DNA of 64,000 bases from Propioniciclava coleopterorum (GTDB lineage: Bacteria; Actinomycetota; Actinomycetes; Propionibacteriales; Propionibacteriaceae), in assembly GCF_011393335.1 (NCBI RefSeq), contig NZ_CP049865.1:496001-560000 (forward strand), given 5' to 3'. This document shows, one piece after another, positions 18,262 through 26,485 of the stretch. The notes beneath the pieces are model-generated. The model had not been told where the DNA came from, made no database searches, and was given only the letters and a program-made list of their open reading frames with translations. Each line of letters starts with the position of its first letter. The stretch's first letter is position 1. The translations under genes and the position numbers were made by a program.

Positions 18262-19196
18262 TGGGGCGGGTGTGGTTGCGCTGGCTGTTGCTGGCGGCGT
18301 TCGTGGTGGCGATCGGGTTCACGTTCGTGAGCCTGGGCAACTGGCAGTTGGACCGCCTGGACCAGCGTCGGGACCGCAACGCGAACGTGGTGGCGCACGA
18401 GCAGGCGGCGGTGCTGCCGTTCGAGCAGGCCTTCGACCACCCGATCACCGAGACCGACCAGTGGCAGCGGGTGCAGGTCACCGGCACATTCCTCGCCGAC
18501 CGGCAGCTGCAGGTCCGCTACCGCTCGCTGGGGGACCAGACCGGCTGGGAGCTCGTGACGCCGCTGCAGACGGCCTCGGGGCAGACGGTCCTGGTCGACC
18601 GCGGGTTCATCGTCCGGCCCGCCGCCGAGGACTTCCCGCGCGTCTTCCCGGCTCCCCCGTCCGGCGAGGTCACCGTCGTGGGTTACGTGCGCCGCAACGA
18701 GCAGGGCAAGCCGAACGCCACCACCCCGACCGAGAACACCGTCCGGCTGATCAACTCCGACGCCATCGCGCCCTGGCTGGGGCGTCCGCTCGTCAACGGC
18801 TACATCAGCGCGCTGACCGTCGACCCGCCGCAGTCCGAGGGGTTGGCGCCGATCACCCCGCCGGCACTGGATGAGGGACCCCACCTGTCGTACGCCCTGC
18901 AGTGGTTCTCGTTCGCCGCCATCGCCGGCTTCGGGCTGGTGGTGCTGATCCGCAACGACGTGCGCGACCGCAAGCGGGCGGCCGCTCGGGCCGCCAAGGA
19001 GGCCTCCGCCGGTCGGCGGTCGGACGCGGACCCGCGCGACGGGCAGCGGGTGGACGCCGACCCGCACAACGGGCGACCCGCCGGGGACGTCGTGGCCGCC
19101 GGCGAAGCCTCCGACGCCGGGTCGCCGGAACGCGAGCGCGACGACGCGCGGGTGGCTAGCCTCGAAGAGGATCCCGCACGACCCCGCACGCACTAG
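18261..19196 (+). CDS. SURF1-family cytochrome oxidase assembly protein
   Basis: A 311-residue protein with an N-terminal helix (about 6-24) and a second at about 220-236, flanking the extracytoplasmic SURF1 domain. LGNWQLDRLDQRRDRN is the conserved start of the domain; VLVDRGFIVR and SYALQWFSFA are the conserved middle and last-helix motifs. SURF1 helps insert heme a in aa3-type cytochrome c oxidase. The C-terminal 75 residues are a charged, low-complexity extension with repeated D/A/R/P, longer than the core family. The oxidase genes are not in this window. Confidence 0.88.
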   Translation: MGRVWLRWLLLAAFVVAIGFTFVSLGNWQLDRLDQRRDRNANVVAHEQAAVLPFEQAFDHPITETDQWQRVQVTGTFLADRQLQVRYRSLGDQTGWELVTPLQTASGQTVLVDRGFIVRPAAEDFPRVFPAPPSGEVTVVGYVRRNEQGKPNATTPTENTVRLINSDAIAPWLGRPLVNGYISALTVDPPQSEGLAPITPPALDEGPHLSYALQWFSFAAIAGFGLVVLIRNDVRDRKRAAARAAKEASAGRRSDADPRDGQRVDADPHNGRPAGDVVAAGEASDAGSPERERDDARVASLEEDPARPRTH

Positions 19197-19206
19197 GAGG
19201 CACCCC

Positions 19207-19965
19207 ATGGATCTCGGACTCTCCGGCAAGGTCTTCGTCGTCACCGCCGCATCCGGCGGACTCGGCCGCGCCACCGCCGATCAGTTGGTCGCCGAGGGCG
19301 CCCGGGTCGTGCTCGTGGCCCGTCGCCCCGAGCCGCTCGAGGAGGCCGTCGCCGCGCTCGGCGCCGACGCCGCGGTCGCCCTGCCCGCCGATCTCAGCGA
19401 CCCCGACACCTCGGCCCGCGCCTGCGCCCTGGCCCTGGAGACCTGGGGACGCCTCGACGGCGCCATGATCAGCGTCGGCGGCCCCGCCAAGGGCGAGGTG
19501 CTCAACACGCCCGACGACACCTACCGGTCGGCGTTCGACACCGTCGTGGTGGCCGCGGTGCGCGCGGCCCGCGACGTGGTCGCGGCCGCCACGGGGCCGG
19601 TGGCGCTCGCCTTCGTGCTCTCGACGTCGGCCAAGGAGCCGCTGGCGGGGATGGCGCCCTCCAACGTCACCCGTCCCGGCCTCGCGATGCTGATCCGCGA
19701 ACTCGCCGACGAGTTCGGGGCGTCCGGCTCGCGCGTCGTCGGAGTGATGCCCGGCACCGTCCAGACCGACCGGATCAACTGGCTCGCCGCCCAGACGCCC
19801 GATCCGGAGGCCGCGATCACGGACATGGGCGCGGCCGCGCCGATGGGACGCGTCGGGCAGCCGTCCGAGTTCGGCAAGGTGGCCGCCTTCCTGCTCTCGG
19901 ACGCCGCCTCGTACGTCACCGGCTGCCTGGTCCCCGTCGACGGCGGCCGGCTGCGCGGCCTGTGA
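19207..19965 (+). CDS. Short-chain dehydrogenase/reductase
   Basis: A 252-residue classical SDR. The cofactor loop is VTAASGGLGRAT, and the terminal PASYVTG-like LLSDAASYVTGCLVPVDGGRL is typical of FabG-like SDRs. Where most have Tyr-x3-Lys, this region reads SNVTRPGLAML. The usual Tyr is therefore not obvious, so either the active site is atypical or the protein has lost canonical activity. AGGAGG ends 6 nt before the ATG, directly after the SURF1 stop, so it is in the same run. Substrate unknown. Confidence 0.82.
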   Translation: MDLGLSGKVFVVTAASGGLGRATADQLVAEGARVVLVARRPEPLEEAVAALGADAAVALPADLSDPDTSARACALALETWGRLDGAMISVGGPAKGEVLNTPDDTYRSAFDTVVVAAVRAARDVVAAATGPVALAFVLSTSAKEPLAGMAPSNVTRPGLAMLIRELADEFGASGSRVVGVMPGTVQTDRINWLAAQTPDPEAAITDMGAAAPMGRVGQPSEFGKVAAFLLSDAASYVTGCLVPVDGGRLRGL

Positions 19966-20109
19966 GCGCGGCCCCGGTTCTCGTCCCGGTCCTGTCGAGA
20001 CGCCATCCGCCCGTGGCGCTGCGCCCGGTCGGCATCCTCGCCGGGCCGCAGGCGGCCGCCGCCGCGCCGGCCTACTGGGTGCCGCCGCGACCTCCGTCGG
20101 CTACGGAAC

Positions 20110-20211
20110 GACCACGCGGCTCGAGGTGTCCACCCCCGCGACCACCGTCGGGGGCGGGGTGACCACACGGCTCGAGGCGTCCACCCCCGCGACCGCCGTC
20201 GGGGGCGGGGT
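20110..20211. repeat. Two tandem 51-bp repeats
   Basis: Two adjacent 51-bp units (20110-20160 and 20161-20211) differ at 3 of 51 positions. Each carries CTCGAGG, CACCCCCGCGACC and CGGGGGCGGGGT. The unit length is 17 codons, and one frame stays open through both copies to a stop at 20216-20218. No upstream start or family supports a gene. They sit just before the RlmA-type start, in the 252-nt gap after the SDR. Confidence 0.8.
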
Positions 20212-20217
20212 GGCGGC

Positions 20218-21030
20218 GTGACGCTGGCCGCGGCGTCCGGGCTGCTGATGTGCCCGACCTGCCGCGAGCCCCTGACGCTGGCCGACGGCGGGGCGGCCTG
20301 CCGCGCCGGGCACCGGTTCGACGCGGCCCGGCAGGGCTACCTGAACCTGCTGGGCGGCCCGCAGCCCGCCAACGCCGACACCCCGGCGATGGTCGCCGCC
20401 CGCGAGCGCGTCCTCGCGTCGGGTGCGTTCGACGCCCTGGACGCCGCGCTGGCCCGGCGCGTCCGGGAGCCCCGCACGATCCTCGACGTCGGCGGCGGCA
20501 CCGGGCACCACCTGGCTCGGCTGCTCGACCGCTCCCCCGCCGCCCGCGGCGTCGGACTGGACGTGTCGGTCCCCGCCGCCCGGCGCGCCGCGCGCGCCCA
20601 CGAGCGGGCCGCCTCGGTCGTGGCGGACGCCTGGGGGACGCTGCCGCTGCGCGCCGGACGCTTCGACGTCGTCACCTGCGTGTTCGCGCCCCGCAACTTC
20701 CCGGAGTTCGCCCGCGTCCTGGGCGACGCGGGCCTGCTGCTCGTGGTCACGCCCGATCCGGCCCACCTCGCGACGATCCGCGAGCGCTACGGGCTGCTGG
20801 GCATCGACGCCGACAAGGACGACCGGCTGCTGCGGGCGGCGTCCGGCTGGTTCGAGCCGGTGGCTCGCCACCGGGTGCGCGCCCGGATCGACGGCGACGC
20901 GTCCCTGACGTCCGACCTGATCGGGATGGGGCCCAACGCCTTCCACGGCGTCCCGAGCGAGGTGGAGGCCACCGCGACCGAACTCGCCGTGAGCGTGTGG
21001 GTGCTGCGGCGACCGAGCGCGCACGGCTGA
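20218..21030 (+). CDS. RlmA-type rRNA (guanine-N1)-methyltransferase
   Basis: A 270-residue protein with an N-terminal zinc site: CPTC at about residues 12-15 and CRAGH about 18 residues further on. [11 protein letters not shown] follows, the conserved RlmA signature. A Rossmann SAM domain comes next ([16 protein letters not shown]). RlmA/TlrB enzymes methylate N1 of G745 or G748 in 23S rRNA helix 35; TlrB-type members confer tylosin/mycinosylated macrolide tolerance. Which base is modified cannot be told. GTG 20218 lies 7 nt after the 51-bp tandem repeats and overlaps the last base-pairs of the repeat-derived open frame. Confidence 0.85.
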   Translation: MTLAAASGLLMCPTCREPLTLADGGAACRAGHRFDAARQGYLNLLGGPQPANADTPAMVAARERVLASGAFDALDAALARRVREPRTILDVGGGTGHHLARLLDRSPAARGVGLDVSVPAARRAARAHERAASVVADAWGTLPLRAGRFDVVTCVFAPRNFPEFARVLGDAGLLLVVTPDPAHLATIRERYGLLGIDADKDDRLLRAASGWFEPVARHRVRARIDGDASLTSDLIGMGPNAFHGVPSEVEATATELAVSVWVLRRPSAHG

Positions 21031-21338
21031 CGGACACGGCGTCGGGAGCCGCGTGGGCACCCCCGCCCGGGGCCATCGAACGCATCCAGACGGACGCCGC
21101 CCGCGCTGGGGTGCGAAATCCACAGCAAGTCCCGCCAGCCGGTGCATCGCGGGCGACCCGCGCCGACCTTCGGCGCAGTGGGGGGATGCCACCGCCCGCT
21201 CGGGTCGGCCCACGGCGTCCGGGCGAACCCCTGCCGCGACTGCGCCGGTCGGCCGAGCCGACGGCCCGACCGGCTGAGATGCGCGGCGGCGTCTCGACGC
21301 GTGCGGGTAGGTTGCCGGGAGAGAAGGCGCCACGATCG
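21031..21338. other. Non-coding gap before cysE
   Basis: About 310 nt without a supportable gene. The only signal seen is TAGGTT at 21308-21313 and a purine-rich GGAGAGAAGG at 21318-21327, a likely -10 and ribosome site for cysE. A G6 run lies at 21181. Nothing else stands out. Confidence 0.6.
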
Positions 21339-21902
21339 ATGGGACCCAACATGACCACCTCACCTCTGCGTTCGGTGTGGCAGCGCGTCGACGAGGACCT
21401 CGAGACTGCGCTGCGCGAGGACCCGGCAGCGGTCAACAAGCTGGAGATCGCCCTGCTGTACCCCGGCGTCCACGCGGTGTGGGCCTACCGGCTGGCGCAT
21501 TGGCTGTGGACCCGCCGGCCCACCCTGCGGCCGCTGGCGCGGCTGATCTCGCAGGTCGCCCGGTTCGCCACCGGGGTCGAGATCCATCCCGGCGCCGTGA
21601 TCGGACGCCGGTTCTTCATCGACCACGGCATGGGCATCGTCATCGGGGAGACCGCCGAGGTCGGCGACGACGTGCTCATGTACCACCAGGTCACCCTCGG
21701 CGGGCGCAGCCGCGGCCGCTTCAAGCGCCACCCCACCATCGGCGACCACGTCCTACTCGGCGCGGGCGCCAAGGTCATCGGCCCCATCACCGTCGGGGCC
21801 GGCAGCAAGGTCGGCGCGAACGCGCTGGTCGTGCACGACGTCCCTGCGAACTCGGTTGTGACCGGGGTGGTCGCCAACACCCAGTCCGACCCGGTCGCCT
21901 GA
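21339..21902 (+). CDS. cysE: Serine O-acetyltransferase
   Basis: A short-type 187-residue CysE that acetylates L-serine with acetyl-CoA, the first step of cysteine synthesis. The left-handed beta-helix hexapeptides and active-site residues are plain: [18 protein letters not shown] with the catalytic His, GVVIGE-like [35 protein letters not shown] and ANSVVTGV. The N-terminal 60 residues are the helical trimerisation region. ATG 21339 is preferred over ATG 21351 because GAGAAGG ends about 10 nt upstream. cysK is not adjacent here. Confidence 0.92.
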   Translation: MGPNMTTSPLRSVWQRVDEDLETALREDPAAVNKLEIALLYPGVHAVWAYRLAHWLWTRRPTLRPLARLISQVARFATGVEIHPGAVIGRRFFIDHGMGIVIGETAEVGDDVLMYHQVTLGGRSRGRFKRHPTIGDHVLLGAGAKVIGPITVGAGSKVGANALVVHDVPANSVVTGVVANTQSDPVA

Positions 21903-21918
21903 ACTCCGTGGAGCCCTG

Positions 21919-22647
21919 ATGAAGCCCTTCCTGCACCTGTCGATCCGCGACCACGACGGCGCCGCGGCGGCCGAGCTCGACGCCCTGCGGCTGCTGGGCG
22001 GCCTGGGGCCGTCGGAACTGGTCCAGGCACGGGTCGAGCAGGTGCGACTCCCCCGGCTGCGTCCGGACGACTACGCCGGGCTCATCATCGGCGGCGGCCA
22101 GTTCAACACCTCGGACGAGCTGAAGACCGACGTGCAGAAGCGCGTCGAGGAGGATCTCGGCCACGTCGTCGACGTGGCGATCGACCACGGCGTCCCGCTG
22201 CTCGGGCTCTGCTACGGGCTCGGCGTGGTGACCACGCACCTGGGCGGCGTCGTGGACCGCACCTACGGCGAGGGCGCCGGCGCCGTGGAGGTGACCCTGA
22301 CCGAGGCCGGGCTCGCCGATCCCCTGTTCGAGGGGCTGCCCCCGATCTTCCGCGCCTTCACCGGCCACAAGGAGGCCTGCTCCGAGCTTCCCGCGGCGGG
22401 CGTCCTGCTGGCGTCCGGCCAGGCGTGCCCGGTGCAGGCGTTCCGGGTGGGTGAACGCGCGTACGTCACCCAGTTCCATCCCGAACTGGACGCCGAGCGC
22501 CTGATCGCCCGCATGGCGATCTACGCCCACGCCGGCTACTTCCACCCCGACGAGTACGGCCAGCTCTGCGCGGACGCCCGCGCCGCCGATGTCGGCAGCC
22601 TTCCCGGGCGGATGATCGGAAACTTCGTCGAGCTGTTCCGCAGCTGA
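21919..22647 (+). CDS. Class I glutamine amidotransferase-like protein
   Basis: A 242-residue single-domain GATase. The nucleophile elbow is LLGLCYGLGVV, the His-Glu pair is in TQFHPELD, and GLIIGGGQFN is the oxyanion strand. Stand-alone proteins of this kind resemble GMP-synthase-like amidotransferases that free ammonia from glutamine or hydrolyse gamma-glutamyl compounds. No partner synthetase is adjacent. It lies 16 nt after cysE in the same direction, suggesting co-transcription, but a link to cysteine metabolism is only inference. Confidence 0.85.
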   Translation: MKPFLHLSIRDHDGAAAAELDALRLLGGLGPSELVQARVEQVRLPRLRPDDYAGLIIGGGQFNTSDELKTDVQKRVEEDLGHVVDVAIDHGVPLLGLCYGLGVVTTHLGGVVDRTYGEGAGAVEVTLTEAGLADPLFEGLPPIFRAFTGHKEACSELPAAGVLLASGQACPVQAFRVGERAYVTQFHPELDAERLIARMAIYAHAGYFHPDEYGQLCADARAADVGSLPGRMIGNFVELFRS

Positions 22648-23771
22648 CTTCGGCACCGGTGGCCGCCGAGCGCGCCGTTCGTCGCGCCCTCACTCAGCAG
22701 CCCGGTCCCTGGGGTGTTCGTCACCCTGCGTCCAGTTCCTCAGGGGTCTCGGCCAGGCGCTGAGCGGGGCCCCGCAAACAACGTCCGAGCCCGACGGTCG
22801 CCACATTCCCTAGATGCGGGATCGTTTGCCGGGAAATGCCGGACAGATCCGCGGCACACCGCGATACTCCGAAACGTCCGCCCGCTGAATTGACTTTTCG
22901 TTCGGTTGGCTAGGGCGGCGGGCGGCACTGGCCCCGCGGGTCACGCGAGCGATGCGCACCGGCCGACCACGCCATGGCGCCCGACATGCTGATTCGCCCG
23001 AGGTGTGTCGGCTTCGCCTCGCGTCGGGCCGTGACGGGCGATCGCCTCAGTCGTCGCCTCGACGACGCCTTGTGTCCACCGTGGCTCGACCGCGTGCCTC
23101 CCAGCTACGTCTGAGGGGCACCCCACCGCTCGCCCCTCCCGCCGCCGCGATAGACCGCGCCCACCATGCCGGTCGGCGCCCACCCCCTGGGGCGAACCTT
23201 GCGAACCGGTCGAACGGACCGATGCGCCGCGAAACACACTCGAGGGAAGTTCGGGGACGCGCGCGCCATCACGCCCAACGCCCGAACGCGGGCCGCTGAA
23301 CGCGGCGCCGAGGATGCCTTGGGCCGCCTCCCCGGGACGAGGCGTTCGACCCCCACCGCGCTGCCCACGTCGCACGATTCTCAACCTGATCTGGCTGTCG
23401 CTCGGCGGCATCCGGCTGGCCCTGGCTAGCCGATCGACCAGCCGCACCCGCAACCGTCCTGCGTGAACTGCCCCGCGCCCGCGCGCTCGACCCGGGCGCG
23501 TCATGGGGCGGTGATCGAGAGCGCCTCTTCTGCTTCGGAGTGGCCCCGTCGTCGGCCCGACGAACCGTCGGACACACTCATCGCGGGGGCGACACTCAGA
23601 GCCATTCTCTGGGGAGGTACAACGCCGAGCCGGCCCCACCTCTTTGTCGCGGAGGGCTCGCACCGAGGTTCTTCGCGCGTTCGGACGGCGCCCTTTCACC
23701 CGCCGCGATCCCACAACTCTTACAGGACAGGTGCACCAAGAAATGTCGGAGGCGACTCGTACCGTGTTTTC
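22648..23771. other. Gene-poor stretch upstream of the DUF222/HNH gene
   Basis: About 1.1 kb with no open frame that looks like a protein; candidates on both strands are Arg/Pro/Gly-rich shadow translations without motifs. Composition is less GC-biased at codon position 3 than the neighbours, with stretches such as TTGACTTTTCGTTCGG near 22890. No inverted-repeat ends, integrase or transposase was recognised. At 23760-23765 TACCGT precedes the next ATG by 6 nt. It may be decayed mobile or repeat DNA. Confidence 0.5.
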
Positions 23772-25163
23772 ATGGAGACGTTGATCCGGACGCGAAGTGA
23801 GGCATTCCTGGTGAATGTCCTCTCCGGTCTGGATGACCTCGACCCTGACGGTTTGGATCGGGCGCTGCTCACCGACGCCGAACGCGTCACGCTCGCCGAG
23901 CAGGCGCTCGCCGCCGCGGGCCGGCTGCAGGCGCTGGCCGGGGTGTTGGTGGCTGAGGCTGATCGGGTCGCGGCCCCACAGACGGTGGTCGGGGTGGGCA
24001 CGCTGTCATGGCTGCACGACGCGCAGCGGATGACCCGACGCGAAGCGGGCCGGCTGTTGGCCTCAGCCCAGGAACTGTCGAGCCGGCCCGTGCTGAGGGA
24101 GGCGACCCTCACCGGGGCGGCGACACCCTTGCAGGCGCGCGCGGTCACCCGGGTGCTGGCCCAGTTGCCGGAGCATCTGCCCGACCACACGATCCGTGAG
24201 GCGGAAACCATGATGGTGGGGTTCTGCGCTCAGTTCGATTCCCACGAGCTGGGTCGGCTGGCCCGGCATCTGCTCGAAGTCATCGCCCCCGAAACCGCTG
24301 AGGAGTCGTTGGAGCGACGCTTGGAGCGCGAGGCGCGGCACGCCCACGCGGTGCGGCATCTGACCTTCACCCCTGATGGGATGGGGTCGGTCCTGATCAA
24401 AGGCAGCCTGCCGACGGTGGAAGCCGAACTGTTGCGGGCGCAGGTTGAGGCGATCGCGCACCTGCACCACCGGCGTGCCCTTGACTGCGCCGACCCCCTT
24501 GTTGAGAAGGCGACCCCGGCCCAGCGCCGCGCTGATGCGCTGATCGAGCTCTCCCGCGCCGCCGCGGTGCACCAGGACGCCCCGAACCATGGTGGCGACC
24601 GGCCCCGCATCATGGTCCTGATCGACCATGACCGGCTCATCGACGACTGCCGGAAGGCGCAACTGCTCGACTCGGGTGCCGACCTCACACCCACGCAGCT
24701 GCGGGTACTGGCCTGCGACGCCGGCATCCTGCCCGTGGTCATGAACGGTGCAGGCGAAGTGCTGGACGTGGGCCGGGCGAACCGGCTGGTCACCCCCGCC
24801 ATCCGCGCCGCGCTCGTCGCTAGGGATCGCGGCTGCGTGTTCCCCGGGTGTGATCGGACCGCGGCCGCGTGCGATGCCCACCACATCACTCCCTGGCAAC
24901 GCGGCGGTGTGACGTCGCTTCCGAATCTGGTGCTCCTGTGTCGGCATCATCACAACACGGTCGAACCCGACCACCGGCATCCCGACACCCGCTGGCAGAT
25001 CCGACTCGACGATGGCGTGCCGGTCGTGATCCCACCGACAAGGGTGGACCCACGGCAACGCCCCCGCCGCAACCACCGCCACCACAAAGCCCCACCCGGC
25101 CCCGAGCAGGGATCCGGTGCGTCGCAGCCGCCGCTCAGCGCACTGCCGCGCGGACCGGCCTAG
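23772..25163 (+). CDS. DUF222 / HNH endonuclease protein (13E12 repeat family)
   Basis: A 463-residue protein with the DUF222 domain over about 40-340 and a C-terminal HNH nuclease. The HNH core is CVFPGCDRTAAACDAHHI, then LVLLCRHHHN about 25 residues later. The zinc cysteines, His and Asn of a metal-dependent DNA nuclease are all present. Family members (13E12 repeat proteins) are multicopy in many actinobacteria and are thought to be mobile; no biological role is settled. ATG 23772 is 6 nt after TACCGT, so leaderless. Codon choice (TTG, TTGTTG, more A/T at third positions) differs from neighbours and fits recent transfer. It sits alone in a gene-poor island. Confidence 0.88.
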   Translation: METLIRTRSEAFLVNVLSGLDDLDPDGLDRALLTDAERVTLAEQALAAAGRLQALAGVLVAEADRVAAPQTVVGVGTLSWLHDAQRMTRREAGRLLASAQELSSRPVLREATLTGAATPLQARAVTRVLAQLPEHLPDHTIREAETMMVGFCAQFDSHELGRLARHLLEVIAPETAEESLERRLEREARHAHAVRHLTFTPDGMGSVLIKGSLPTVEAELLRAQVEAIAHLHHRRALDCADPLVEKATPAQRRADALIELSRAAAVHQDAPNHGGDRPRIMVLIDHDRLIDDCRKAQLLDSGADLTPTQLRVLACDAGILPVVMNGAGEVLDVGRANRLVTPAIRAALVARDRGCVFPGCDRTAAACDAHHITPWQRGGVTSLPNLVLLCRHHHNTVEPDHRHPDTRWQIRLDDGVPVVIPPTRVDPRQRPRRNHRHHKAPPGPEQGSGASQPPLSALPRGPA

Positions 25164-25240
25164 CCGATGGCCTCCCATGGCGGACGGCGCTCACGGCCAG
25201 ACCACCTTCCCGGTCTGCCCACACTGCCCGCGGGAGAACG

Positions 25241-25332
25241 ACGTCCATGAACGCCAACCTGCCCACGTCGTGAACGCCAGCCTCCCCCCCTCACGGACTC
25301 CAGTCTTTCCACCTCGTGAACGCCAGCTTGCT
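25241..25332. repeat. Four-unit 23-bp tandem repeat
   Basis: Units start at 25241, 25264, 25287 and 25310, exactly 23 bp apart. The core TGAACGCCA occurs at 25248, 25271 and 25317; the third unit has the degenerate CGGACTCCA at 25294. The flanks share CACGTCG/CACCTCG and a C-rich tail. The last unit runs into a palindrome (25320-25337). Each unit's core is on the same helical face only every other turn (23 bp is about 2.2 turns). Confidence 0.8.
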
Positions 25333-25337
25333 GGCGT
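25320..25337. repeat. Perfect palindrome closing the 23-bp array
   Basis: ACGCCAGC pairs with GCTGGCGT around TT, an 18-nt perfect inverted repeat. It begins inside the fourth repeat core. It may be a terminator for the DUF222/HNH transcript, 157 nt after its stop, or an element end. Confidence 0.6.
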
Positions 25338-25710
25338 ACGGTGCACGGTTCGCCACTCTTCCCCCGGGCAGATGGCGCTAGCGACGGCGAAGGCCTCAGC
25401 CCTCGATGACAGCGAACCCCGCGGACTGGTTGGCGGGATCAACCGCCGCTTGCGGGCGCCAGGCGCCCCTGGACGCCCCTCTGCGACGCAGGTCTGCCAG
25501 GCAGATCATTGTGAGTCGGTGCATGCCACAACGGGAGCCCGCGAGTCATGGCCAGGATCAGGACCGCCTCGCAGCCACCGCATGACTCAGGCCATCCGGG
25601 GCGCCGTGGCAGCGCTGGCAGGCCATTCTCTCAACCTGGCGAGGAATGTGCCTCAACCGCCGAGGAGAGCATGTCTGGACGCACCCGACCCCGGTGAGCA
25701 CAATCGGCAC

Positions 25711-26106
25711 ATGCAGCGGAGAGGCGACGACGTGGTGAACAGCGCGGCGCGACGTCGGGCGCTGGCCATCGTGGTGGCTGGCGCCGTGTGGTGCGTGGGG
25801 TTGGCCGCGGTCGGTTGGGCCGGCATGGACACGCTCCCGATGCTCCCGGCCGCGGGAGTGGCGGTCGTCGCGGCCGGTTTCGCCGCCGCGCGGCTGGGCT
25901 GGCCAGCCAGCCTGGTGGTGATGTGGGCGGCCACCGTGGCCGCCGCGGTCGCCTGGTTGTGGGGCTGGACCGATGCCGGCGTCGCGGCGCTCGCGTCCGT
26001 CATGGTCGGCACCCTGTGCTGGGCGTTCTGGGCTACGAGCGCCGCGGCCCTGGCGGCCGCGCTACGGCTGAGCCGGGGCGAGTCCGCTTCGCTGTGGGCG
26101 CGCTGA
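25711..26106 (+). CDS. Small four-helix membrane protein, unknown
   Basis: A 131-residue protein with four Ala/Val/Trp-rich transmembrane segments (about 14-34, 38-57, 62-79, 84-115) joined by very short loops, and a basic N terminus. I recognise no family. ATG 25711 lies 6 nt after CACAAT (25699-25704), the leaderless spacing. GTG 25732 or 25735, preceded by GGAGAGG, is an alternative and would remove 7-8 residues. It faces the chorismate mutase gene, whose stop is 20 nt away. Confidence 0.6.
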   Translation: MQRRGDDVVNSAARRRALAIVVAGAVWCVGLAAVGWAGMDTLPMLPAAGVAVVAAGFAAARLGWPASLVVMWAATVAAAVAWLWGWTDAGVAALASVMVGTLCWAFWATSAAALAAALRLSRGESASLWAR

Positions 26107-26126
26107 CCCCGGGCCGAGACGAGCCC

Positions 26127-26423
26127 TCAGCCCTCCTGCTCGCGCGCGATCTGCTCGTGGTGGCGGACCACCTCGGTGACGATGAACGTCAGGAGCTTCT
26201 CGGCGAACTCCGGGTCGAGCCCGGCCTCGTCGGCCAGTCGGCGCAGCCGGGCGATCTGCTCCTTCTCGCGCGCCGGGTCCGCGGGCGGCAGCCCCGTGGT
26301 CGCCTTCAGGTGACCGACCCGCTGCGTGATCTTGAACCGCTCGGCGAGCAGGCAGATCAGCGCCTGGTCGAGGTTGTCGATGCTGGCGCGCAGCGCCGCC
26401 AACTCCGCAGGGATCTCGGTCAT
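26127..26423 (-). CDS. Chorismate mutase, AroQ type
   Basis: A 98-residue all-helical chorismate mutase that converts chorismate to prephenate for Phe and Tyr. LRASIDNLDQALICLLAERFK and TQRVGHLKATTGLP carry the conserved Arg/Asp/Leu/Arg/Lys positions of AroQ helix 1 and the following loop. RLRRLADEAGLDPEFAEKL is helix 2-3. It is a stand-alone cytosolic type without a signal peptide. ATG 26423 follows TAGGGT by 6 nt on the minus strand, so leaderless. It diverges from the DAG kinase gene. Confidence 0.9.
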   Translation of the reverse strand: MTEIPAELAALRASIDNLDQALICLLAERFKITQRVGHLKATTGLPPADPAREKEQIARLRRLADEAGLDPEFAEKLLTFIVTEVVRHHEQIAREQEG

Positions 26424-26485
26424 GGACCAACCCTAGTGGCGCGGACTGCGGCGCATCCGGAGCGACCACGGGCACAATGGGAACC

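Larger units (their letters stand above)
25164..25710. other. Non-coding stretch downstream of the DUF222/HNH gene
   Basis: About 550 nt. The first part holds the 23-bp tandem repeat and hairpin listed separately. The remainder (25340-25698) has no recognisable gene or site until CACAAT at 25699-25704, the likely -10 of the next gene. An open minus-strand frame across the repeats is only a repeat translation. Confidence 0.55.

Noticed and set aside
19962-20162. 66-codon open frame right after the SDR gene, start overlapping its stop
   Set aside because: No motif or family and a Pro/Ala-rich composition that any frame shows here; it stops inside the 51-bp repeats.
22941-23714. 257-codon frame on the minus strand
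   Set aside because: Arg/Gly-rich with no domain and no start signal; codon use is that of a shadow.
23463-23771. 103-codon upstream extension of the DUF222/HNH frame
   Set aside because: The extension has no family match; TACCGT with 6-nt spacing places the start at 23772.
25241-25332. CRISPR array
   Set aside because: Units are contiguous with no unique spacers and no cas gene is in the window.
25191-25442. Minus-strand frame with repeated LAFTTW-like peptides
   Set aside because: It is the translation of the 23-bp repeats; 23 is not a multiple of 3, so the repeated peptide cannot stay in one frame.
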